Assembly (NCBI RefSeq): GCF_900589395.1
Contig: NZ_UUIS01000055.1
Span: 1-64,000, forward strand
Source of the DNA: Pseudomonas viridiflava
GTDB taxonomy: Bacteria; Pseudomonadota; Gammaproteobacteria; Pseudomonadales; Pseudomonadaceae
Length of the DNA: 64,000 nucleotides
Direction of reading: 5' to 3'
Below, in pieces: positions 23,832 through 31,048 of the stretch. Position 1 is the stretch's first letter, and each line of letters begins with the position of its first letter. Position numbers and translations under genes: made by a program. The notes beneath the pieces were generated by a model. It was not told the DNA's origin and ran no database searches. It worked only from the letters and a program-made list of their open reading frames with translations.

Positions 23832-26800
23832 TCTGTTATCTCTCCTCGTTCCAGCGGTTTGAAGTCTTTTTGCGGAAAACTGGTAACAATGTCACCATTT
23901 TTCTCGACGACGACACGCACCTTGCTCAAGGGCGCTCCGTCAGGATCAACCCCGAAGACCTTGCCCTTGTAGTCTTTTTCATAAATGTATCGATCACCGG
24001 ATTTCACGATCCTGTCAGGATTTCGAAACACATTGCGCGCTGTTTTTTTCCACTCTGCATTGGAGACCGTCCATTTGCTCTTGTGAGCCTTGCCTGGCCG
24101 GTTGCCAACATGGCCCTCCTTGATATGTGCCACACCTTTCCTGCTTAGTTTCAGCTTGGTTGGCCGGCAACTCCACCCCCACGGATCCACCCACCCCAGC
24201 GGATTCGGCGCGTACTGGTACAGGTTGATCCCACCCGCCAACCCGATCGGGTCGGGCGTGGTGAAGCGTCCGATGTCCGGGTCGTAGAACCTGAAAGTGT
24301 TGTAGTGCAGGCCGGTTTCCCGGTCCAGGTACTGGCCTTGGAAGCGCAGGTTCTGTTCTTCGACGTACCAAGGCTCGCGCACTTCGCGCAGGGTGTTGCC
24401 CCACACCTGGTACTGCGCCTGCCACACGATCTGGCCGTCGTGGTCGGTGAGTTGTTCGGGCAGGCCGTTGAGGTCGTTGTGGTAGTAGCGGATGCGCTGC
24501 TGTTCGCCGCTGCCATCGACACGGGCCAGGGGTTCGTAGCTGTCTTCGCGGTAGACATAGAGGCTTTGCAGGCCGTTGCGGCATTCCTGCAGCAGGCGCA
24601 GGCCGTCCCAGGTGAAGCGGGTTTCGCTCAGCAACTGGCCGTGGCGGTCGTGTTCGGTCTTGGCGATGCGTCGGCCCAGCGGGTCGTAGTGCATGCGCAG
24701 CCGGTGGCCGTTGTCGTGGCTCACTTCGATCAGCCGGTGTTCGGCATCGTAGGCAAAGCGCTGTACGCCGTGGCGGGTGCTGCGCTTTTCCACGGTGCGG
24801 CCAAAGGCGTCGTAGCGGTAGCGTTTGTCCTGGTAGGTCAGCACCTGGTTGTGCCGCACATATGCTGCGCCATCCAGCGGGCGGTCGAGCAGGTTGGCGG
24901 CGGCGTCCCAGGTGAAGGTTTCGCTGTGCCCGGTCAGGCTGTCGTGGCCGGCGACGATGCGGCCGCTGGCATCGTATTGCAACAGGTCGCGGCGGTCCTG
25001 GCGCGTGGCGCGATCACGCTGCAGGCGCCCGACCAGGTTGTCGGCCGGGTCGAAGTCGTATTGCTTTTCAGCCTGGGCCGGCAGTTGCGGCGGCTGCTGG
25101 GTCGGCCGGCGCAGTCGTGCGCGCAGGCGGCCGGCGCGATCGTACTGGCTGCGGGTGCTGACCTGCCCTTGGGTACGCAGCACTTCGCGGTGCAGGCGGT
25201 CACGTTCGAAGTCGCAGATCACCTGGCCGTCGAGGTTGACCTGATGCAAATGGCCGCTGCCGTAGTACAGCTGGTTGAGCCAGCGCCCGTCGGGCAGGCC
25301 GGTACGGATCAGGTTGCCCAGTTCGTCGTACTCATGCTGCAAGGTGCCGTCGCGGCTGTGCTGCTCGCGCATCTGCCCCAGGGCATCGTAGACAAAGCCC
25401 AGTTGCTGCACCTGGCCGTCAAGGCCGGTGAAGTCCACCCCCGCGAGCAGGTCCAGCGGGGTGTAGCGGTAGGCGGTCAGGCCATCGGCCGTGGTCTTGG
25501 CCACCAGCCGGCCCAGGGCGTCGCGTTCGAAGTGCTGCTCAAGCGCCGGCAGCGGCTGCTCGGGCATCAAGGCCAAGCCATTGCCATGCGCGGCCGGCAG
25601 GTGCACCAGGCCGATCAGGTTGTCTTGTGCGTCATAGGTGTAGCGTTGGGCGCTGCGGTCCAGGTCCTGCTGCTCGACCAGGCGGTCGGCGGCATCCCAG
25701 GCAAAGCGGTAGCGTTCGTCGTTCTCGTTGCTCAGCGCCTGCAGGCGACCATAGGTGTCGTACTCGAACCGCACCCGATGCCCGAGCGGGTCGAGGCGCT
25801 GCTGCACCTGGCCACGGCGGTTGTAGCCATAGCGGGTGGCGTGGCCGGCCGGGTCGATGTAGGCGGTCAGCAGGCCGCTGGCATCGCGCTGGAACTGCTC
25901 CACCCGGCCATCGGGCAGCTCGCTGCGCAGCAGGCGGCCCTGGGCGTCGTGTTCGAACAGCGTCTGTTCGCCCAGGGCATCGGTGATGCTGCGCAGGTAG
26001 CCGTGGTGGTCGTAGACGTAATCGGTGCTGTAGCCTGTGCAGTCGGTGTATTGCAGCAACTGGCCGGTCGCGTTCCAGCGCAGGTGCTTGTGCCGGCCGG
26101 CGGCGTCGGTGATCTCCACCACCTGGCCCTGGCTGTCGTAGCGGTAGCGGGTCACCTGTCCCAGCGGATCGGTCTCGCGGATGCAGTTACCGCGCGCGTC
26201 GTAGCGATACTGCCACTGGCCGCCGGCCTTGTCGGTGTCGCTTTGTGGCAGCGACCAGTGCTCCAGCCACGCGGTCGACTCGGTCTGCCCCAGCGGGTCG
26301 CTGGTAGTGGTCAGGTTGCCGGCCTCGTCGTAGCTGAACTGCCATTGACCGCCCTGCGGGTCGGTAGCGCCCAGCCACTGGCGCTCGTCATTCCACTCGA
26401 AATGCCAAGTGTGGCCCAGCGGATCGACGGACTCGACGATCTGGTGCTGGGCGTTCCAGCGTCGCCGGCTGACGCGGTTCAGGCTGTCGCGAATGGTGGT
26501 GGTGCCGGCCGCCAGGTCATAGTCGAACGCGTAGTCCTCACCCTCGTCGGTCCAGTGCCGCGTCACGCGCCATTCACGGTCCTCGACGTGCGCCCAGGCG
26601 TAGAAGCAGCGCAGGCCGGTGGGCAACTGGTGCTCGACCATGCGCAGGCCGTCGTCGTAGCAGAAACGCCGTTGCACCCGGCCGGTGGCATCACACACCT
26701 CGGCCAGTTGTCCCAGGTCATCGAAGGCATAACGGGCCAGCACCAAGGGTGGCGCGTCCGGGTAGAGGCGCTCGACATGGCTGAGCCGGCGCGGCCATTG

Positions 26801-28186
26801 CGCGCAGTACACCAGCGCCAGGCGCACGTCGTCGAAGGTGTCGCGCAGGCCGCTTATCCGGCCCAGTTCGTCGTAGTCGATGAAAATGCGGTTATCGTTG
26901 CGATCTCCCAACTGGCTCAGGCGCAAACAAGTGGCCTCCAGCGGACTGGGCTCGAACAGCCGGTACAGGCCGTCGTCGCTCTCGATCAGCAGCGTGCCAC
27001 GGGCATGACGGCGCACCACCAGGCCTTCGCCGGCGCTGAACACCGCCCCGCCCAAGGGGACAGTGCCCATGTCGATGCGCCGTCCCTGCTCGTCGGTGTA
27101 CACCAGCCGTTCGCCGCCCTCAGGGTGCGCCTCGACCTGCACGCCGACTTCATAGGCCACGCTCCAGCCGGCGCCGAACAGCCCGTCGCGCCGTTCATCA
27201 CGGCTGTTGTAGAAGCGCTGCCAGTCGATGGGCAGGATGCCGGGCAGGACGAAATCCAGCTCGTCCTGGCCGCTGAGCACCTTGGCGCCAGTGGCGGCAT
27301 GCACCGGGTTGGGCGAGGCGCTGGTGGCATTGACGATGGCCTGGGTGGCCTGGCCCGACACGTAGCTGTTGGCCAGGCCCAGCGCCATGCACGGCAGGTT
27401 GCTGAGGAACTTGCCCTTGCCGCCCTTGAGCATCAGCAGCACGGTCACCGCCAGGCCCACGCCGGGGGTCTTGCCGCTGCGGATTTCGCGCACGGTCAGC
27501 GTGCCGCCACCGATGCGCACGTTCGACGAAATGGGCCCGGCCGACACCACCACCGCCTCGCAGGTGCTGCGGTCGCCGCTGCGCACCGCCGGCTGGCCGT
27601 TGATGGACACCTTGTCCGAGCCTTCGGCGAGAAACTGCGGCGGCGTGGGCGGGTGCTTGGTGCACAGCACCAGGTCCTCGGGCCGCGGTTCGGCACCGGG
27701 GGCCGGGGTGGCGACGGTGGGACGCCACATCTGCGAAAAGAACTCACCGGCCATATCGAGGTAACTGGCCTCGGGCGCCTCGCCTTCCTGTTCGACAAGC
27801 TGCACACCTGGCGGCACCCAGCCGGCAGCACGGGCGGCCGGACGGTTGTTGGTCAGGGTGTCGAGCGAGCCGGTGCTGATGGTGGCCTGGATGGTGGGCG
27901 GGAACAGGCTGTTGCCAATGCCCTCGCATAATCGCGACAGGCCGGTGTCGGCGCCGGTCTTGGCCATGACCACGCCCACCACCAGCCCGACCACCGCCCC
28001 CAGCAGGCACGCGCCCAGCCCGCCGGTGGCGACGGTAATGCCGGCGGCGGCGGCCACGGCGGCGGTGGCCAGTGCGCCGATCGCCACATGGGCGGCGACC
28101 TCCAGCACGCCGCCGACAATGTCGGCCAGCATTGAGGTGTGTTCAAGGCCATCGCCCAGGCGGGCGGCCCAGATGGCGTCAGACAT
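23822..28186 (-). CDS. rhs: PAAR-Rhs polymorphic T6SS effector 2 (possible RNase tip)
   Basis: The protein has 1454 residues with the same plan as Rhs1: N-terminal transmembrane helices (about 20-75), PAAR-like region (about 95-250), YD-repeat shell, and GLHYNTFRFYDPDIGRF leading to NPLGWVDPWGWS at about 1333. The 119-residue tip differs fully from Rhs1. It is basic, with GVAHIKEGHVGNRPGK, KSKW, a central RYIYEKDYKGKVFGVDPDG and a closing RVVVEKNGDIVTSFP. His-rich starts and a final VTSFP-type strand are common in BECR-fold toxin RNases, so an RNase is my best guess without search support. The eagR gene lies 33 bases upstream and an overlapping immunity-like gene follows. Confidence 0.93.
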   Translation of the reverse strand: MSDAIWAARLGDGLEHTSMLADIVGGVLEVAAHVAIGALATAAVAAAAGITVATGGLGACLLGAVVGLVVGVVMAKTGADTGLSRLCEGIGNSLFPPTIQATISTGSLDTLTNNRPAARAAGWVPPGVQLVEQEGEAPEASYLDMAGEFFSQMWRPTVATPAPGAEPRPEDLVLCTKHPPTPPQFLAEGSDKVSINGQPAVRSGDRSTCEAVVVSAGPISSNVRIGGGTLTVREIRSGKTPGVGLAVTVLLMLKGGKGKFLSNLPCMALGLANSYVSGQATQAIVNATSASPNPVHAATGAKVLSGQDELDFVLPGILPIDWQRFYNSRDERRDGLFGAGWSVAYEVGVQVEAHPEGGERLVYTDEQGRRIDMGTVPLGGAVFSAGEGLVVRRHARGTLLIESDDGLYRLFEPSPLEATCLRLSQLGDRNDNRIFIDYDELGRISGLRDTFDDVRLALVYCAQWPRRLSHVERLYPDAPPLVLARYAFDDLGQLAEVCDATGRVQRRFCYDDGLRMVEHQLPTGLRCFYAWAHVEDREWRVTRHWTDEGEDYAFDYDLAAGTTTIRDSLNRVSRRRWNAQHQIVESVDPLGHTWHFEWNDERQWLGATDPQGGQWQFSYDEAGNLTTTSDPLGQTESTAWLEHWSLPQSDTDKAGGQWQYRYDARGNCIRETDPLGQVTRYRYDSQGQVVEITDAAGRHKHLRWNATGQLLQYTDCTGYSTDYVYDHHGYLRSITDALGEQTLFEHDAQGRLLRSELPDGRVEQFQRDASGLLTAYIDPAGHATRYGYNRRGQVQQRLDPLGHRVRFEYDTYGRLQALSNENDERYRFAWDAADRLVEQQDLDRSAQRYTYDAQDNLIGLVHLPAAHGNGLALMPEQPLPALEQHFERDALGRLVAKTTADGLTAYRYTPLDLLAGVDFTGLDGQVQQLGFVYDALGQMREQHSRDGTLQHEYDELGNLIRTGLPDGRWLNQLYYGSGHLHQVNLDGQVICDFERDRLHREVLRTQGQVSTRSQYDRAGRLRARLRRPTQQPPQLPAQAEKQYDFDPADNLVGRLQRDRATRQDRRDLLQYDASGRIVAGHDSLTGHSETFTWDAAANLLDRPLDGAAYVRHNQVLTYQDKRYRYDAFGRTVEKRSTRHGVQRFAYDAEHRLIEVSHDNGHRLRMHYDPLGRRIAKTEHDRHGQLLSETRFTWDGLRLLQECRNGLQSLYVYREDSYEPLARVDGSGEQQRIRYYHNDLNGLPEQLTDHDGQIVWQAQYQVWGNTLREVREPWYVEEQNLRFQGQYLDRETGLHYNTFRFYDPDIGRFTTPDPIGLAGGINLYQYAPNPLGWVDPWGWSCRPTKLKLSRKGVAHIKEGHVGNRPGKAHKSKWTVSNAEWKKTARNVFRNPDRIVKSGDRYIYEKDYKGKVFGVDPDGAPLSKVRVVVEKNGDIVTSFPQKDFKPLERGEITEWP

Positions 28187-28219
28187 GCCTGCGGTCCATC
28201 ACATTCACCCCGTCCAGGT

Positions 28220-28654
28220 TCAGATCACCGTGTTGAAGCTCAGTGACTGCTTGATGCCCGCCCAGTGCGCGGCTTCCGCCGCTCCCAGTGGCTGGGCCTT
28301 GACGTAGCTGAGCGCCAGCATGCGCCGGGTGTCGGGCAGCACCAGCGCCAGCTGGAATTGCCAGATCTTCTCGTTGCCCTTGCTGAACTGGCTGCGCAGC
28401 TCGATGGCTTCGATTTCCTGGTTCAGGCCCACGTGCAGCGTCTGCACCGGCTCATGCCGCAGGTCCTGCACCTGCTGGCCCAGGCGCTCCAGTTGCGCGG
28501 CAAAGTTGCTGTGCAGCGTCTCGCCGTCGGCCAGCACGCTGCGGCTGACGATCAACGACGTGCCCAGCTCGCCGAACTTGAGGATGTTGATGGTTGCATC
28601 CTGCACCTGTGGGTCGGGCAGGGCGAAACTGAATTCATTGAGGCGGTAAGTCAT
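28220..28654 (-). CDS. eagR: Eag-type chaperone (DUF1795) for Rhs effectors
   Basis: The protein has 144 residues. The sequence (YRLNEFSFALPDPQVQDATI at the start, the middle QTLHVGLNQEIEAIELRSQF, and the end LALSYVKAQPLGAAEAAHW) fits the DcrB-like DUF1795 fold. Eag chaperones bind the N-terminal transmembrane helices of PAAR-Rhs proteins and help load them onto VgrG. It lies directly upstream of rhs2. Since both Rhs N-termini are almost the same, it may serve both. vgrG is upstream, separated by a REPIN-like repeat. Confidence 0.9.
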   Translation of the reverse strand: MTYRLNEFSFALPDPQVQDATINILKFGELGTSLIVSRSVLADGETLHSNFAAQLERLGQQVQDLRHEPVQTLHVGLNQEIEAIELRSQFSKGNEKIWQFQLALVLPDTRRMLALSYVKAQPLGAAEAAHWAGIKQSLSFNTVI

Positions 28655-28689
28655 AAAACGATTCCGTCTGGTTTACACAAATGACGCGC

Positions 28690-28799
28690 GTAGGAGCGCG
28701 CTTGCCCGCGACCGAGTGCGCAGCGCTCGCAAAAATTGTGTAGGCGCTGAAAATTTACGACTGCTAACGTACTCGGTCGCGGCCAGAGCGCGCTCCTAC
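28690..28799. repeat. REPIN-like palindromic element, copy 2
   Basis: A 110-bp hairpin between vgrG and eagR. It has the same arms and inner block order as copy 1. The right arm is imperfect (GGTCGCGGCCAGAGCGCGC) compared with the left. It could form a large stem-loop in the vgrG-eagR transcript. Confidence 0.85.
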
Positions 28800-28817
28800 A
28801 GGGCCCAGGCACTGGCG

Positions 28818-30746
28818 TCAGGTCTTGGGAAATATCTGCTTCACCGCCGCGTCGATCTCGCCCTTGACGCCCTGGCCCTTGGGTTCGGTGCCGGCGCCGG
28901 AGCCGTTGTTCAGGTGCAGGATGTCGCCGGTGTTGATCGTCGCGGTGCCGCTGGCGTAGACGCTGATGTTCACCCCCGTCAGGTTGATCTGCCCGCTGGC
29001 GTTGAGCTCCAGCACGCTTTTGCCGCACACCAGGCGCAGGTTCTCGCCGACCTCGATCAGGTAGCTGCGGCTGATGGCATCGGTCTTGGTATTGCCCACC
29101 AGCAACAGGTCGTCATGCGCCACCGCACGGATGCGGTCGACGCCGATGGTCACCGTCTCGGTGTGGTCCACCACCTTGGTGCGGTTGTTGCCCACCCAGT
29201 GGCTTTCGTCGTTCTCGACCTCGATGTCCTGGTTGCGCTCGGCATGAATGAACAGCTGCTCCTGGCCCTTCTTGTCCTCCATGCGGATTTCGTTGAAGTT
29301 GGCCGGCGTGCCGCCTTTGCTCGAGCGGCTCTTCATGCCGCTCTGGGTCGCGTTGGCCGGCAGGTCGTAGGGCACGGTCTGCTCGGCGTTGTACACCCGC
29401 CCGGTGATGATCGGCCGGTCGGGGTCGCCTTCGAGAAAGCTGACGATCACTTCCTGGCCGATGCGCGGCACCTGCATCGAGCCCCAGTTCTTGCCGGCCC
29501 AGGATTGCGACACACGTATCCAGCACGAGCTGTTCTCGTTGGACTGGTCGTGCCGGTCCCAGTAGAAATGCACCTTGACCCGACCGTATTGGTCGGTCCA
29601 GATTTCTTCGCCGGCCGGGCCCACCACGCGCGCGGTCTGCGGGCCCATGACCTGCGGCTTGAGGGTGCTGGCCAGCGGCTTGAAGCTTTGCTGGGCGTCG
29701 ATGCAGGTCAGCCCGACCTCGAACTGCATGCCGCCACTGCTGCCGGTTTCCAGGTTTTCCTGGGCCACGTAATACCGCGCCGCCACGATCAGGTATTCGC
29801 GGTTCTGGTCCTGGCGGCCGAAGCCGGTCAGGCTGAACAGATGGCCGGCGCTCACGCCCCGGGCGTTGCCGCTCAGCTCGATGCGCTCGTGCAGGCTTTG
29901 CAGGGCTTCCAGGCGCGTGCGGGCGTAATGCTCGCCGTCCTGGTTCTGCTCGTAGGCGCCAGGGTAGTCGTACAGCGGGTAGTCGCCGGCGGTGTGCGGG
30001 CGCGGCATGCTCGAGCGCACTTCCAGGCGCGCACTGGGGCGCTGGAAGTCATAGTCGTTGAGCTCCAGCGAACCTGGCTGCACTTCCTGGGCCAGGCGCC
30101 AGTCGTTGAAGTGATCACGCTCGCGGTGCTGGCCGTCAGGCGGGTAGTACGGCACCGACTCGTAGCCCGGTGCGGTCTGGTGTGCGCCATAGGCGTCGGC
30201 CAGCACCAGCACATGGCGGTCTTTCTCGTGGCGGAAAAAGTAGTAGATGCCTTCGTGTTCCATCAACCGGCTGACGAAATCCAGGCTGGTCTCGCGGTAC
30301 TGCACGCAGTACTCCCACTCCCGGTAGGGGCGGCTGAGGGCGTCCTCGAAATCGGAAAAACCCAGGTCGCGAAACACCTGCTTGATGATCTGCGGCACGG
30401 TCTGGTGCTGGAAGATCCGGCAGTCCGAGGTGCGGCTGAGCAGCCACAGCCACGGCCGCAGGGTCACCTGGTAACTGGCGAACTGGCCACGGTCGACGTT
30501 CTGGCTGCAGCGCGCGACGATGCCGTGGAAGTGCCGCTGGGTCCCGCCGGTCAGTTGCAGCGACAGGCACATGGGCTTGCCGAGCAATTGGTTCAGGTCC
30601 AGGGCGCCATCAGTGGAGGTCAGCTGCAGTTCATAGTTGAACAGCCGCCCCAGCTCATCGCCGCCGCCCATATCCTTGAGCAACAGCACATCCGGCCCCA
30701 GGGGGCTGGTGATCTGCGCCATGCGTGTGAGTTGCTGGAAATTCAT
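28818..30746 (-). CDS. tssI: T6SS spike protein VgrG
   Basis: The protein has 642 residues. It follows the classical gp27/gp5 layout: N-terminal YELQLTSTDGALDLNQLLGK, the middle SLDFVSRLMEHEGIYYFFRHEKDRH, and the conserved IGQEVIVSFLEGDPDRPIITGRVYN OB-fold region. The DUF2345-type beta-helix ends at about residue 610. The C-terminus (ending KQIFPKT) has no added effector domain. VgrG caps the Hcp tube and carries PAAR-Rhs effectors, whose chaperone and genes follow directly. The start could also be Met9. Confidence 0.96.
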   Translation of the reverse strand: MNFQQLTRMAQITSPLGPDVLLLKDMGGGDELGRLFNYELQLTSTDGALDLNQLLGKPMCLSLQLTGGTQRHFHGIVARCSQNVDRGQFASYQVTLRPWLWLLSRTSDCRIFQHQTVPQIIKQVFRDLGFSDFEDALSRPYREWEYCVQYRETSLDFVSRLMEHEGIYYFFRHEKDRHVLVLADAYGAHQTAPGYESVPYYPPDGQHRERDHFNDWRLAQEVQPGSLELNDYDFQRPSARLEVRSSMPRPHTAGDYPLYDYPGAYEQNQDGEHYARTRLEALQSLHERIELSGNARGVSAGHLFSLTGFGRQDQNREYLIVAARYYVAQENLETGSSGGMQFEVGLTCIDAQQSFKPLASTLKPQVMGPQTARVVGPAGEEIWTDQYGRVKVHFYWDRHDQSNENSSCWIRVSQSWAGKNWGSMQVPRIGQEVIVSFLEGDPDRPIITGRVYNAEQTVPYDLPANATQSGMKSRSSKGGTPANFNEIRMEDKKGQEQLFIHAERNQDIEVENDESHWVGNNRTKVVDHTETVTIGVDRIRAVAHDDLLLVGNTKTDAISRSYLIEVGENLRLVCGKSVLELNASGQINLTGVNISVYASGTATINTGDILHLNNGSGAGTEPKGQGVKGEIDAAVKQIFPKT

Positions 30747-30780
30747 GGGTTATCTCGTCATGCGAAATTCATCGGCTATA

Positions 30781-30849
30781 CACGAACGCTGTTGCTGTGC
30801 GAATGACGCGCCTGCACGAACGCCGTTGTTCCTGTGCGAATGACGCTAT
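30781..30849 (+). repeat. Two-copy tandem repeat next to REPIN copy 3
   Basis: Units of 34 and 36 bases start CACGAACGC(T/C)GTTG and share CTGTGCGAATGACGC. The second runs directly into the left edge of the REPIN-like element at 30850. Confidence 0.75.
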
Positions 30850-31022
30850 GTAGGAGCGCGCTTGCCCGCGACCGGCTGCGTTAGCAGTCGTAAATTTTCA
30901 GCGTTTCGCAGATTTACAGTCGTAAATTTTCAGCGTTTCGCAGATTTACAGTCGTAAATTTTCAGCGTCTACACAATTTTTGCGAGCGCTGCGCACTCGG
31001 TCGCGGGCAAGCGCGCTCCTAC
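30850..31022. repeat. REPIN-like element, copy 3, with internal expansion
   Basis: The outer arms are intact. Compared with the 109-bp copies the element is 173 bp because a 32-bp unit (starting CAGTCGTAAATTTTCAGCGT) is repeated: 30885-30916, 30917-30948 and a partial third from 30949. Its inner block is inverted relative to copies 1, 2 and 5. Confidence 0.85.
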
Positions 31023-31048
31023 AACGGGTCATGCCGGGATACAACAGA

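Larger units (their letters stand above)
30747..31048. other. 302-base vgrG-clpV gap with repeats only
   Basis: The gap contains a two-unit tandem repeat (30781-30849) and the enlarged REPIN-like copy 3 (30850-31022). No coding frame is seen. Transcription from clpV into vgrG would have to cross a strong hairpin. Confidence 0.7.

Noticed and set aside
24305-27931. 1208-residue open frame opposite rhs2
   Set aside because: It mirrors rhs2 and has the same low-information composition as the one opposite rhs1.
28716-30806. 696-residue open frame opposite vgrG
   Set aside because: High-G+C shadow. VgrG on the minus strand is unmistakable and the frame runs through REPIN sequence.
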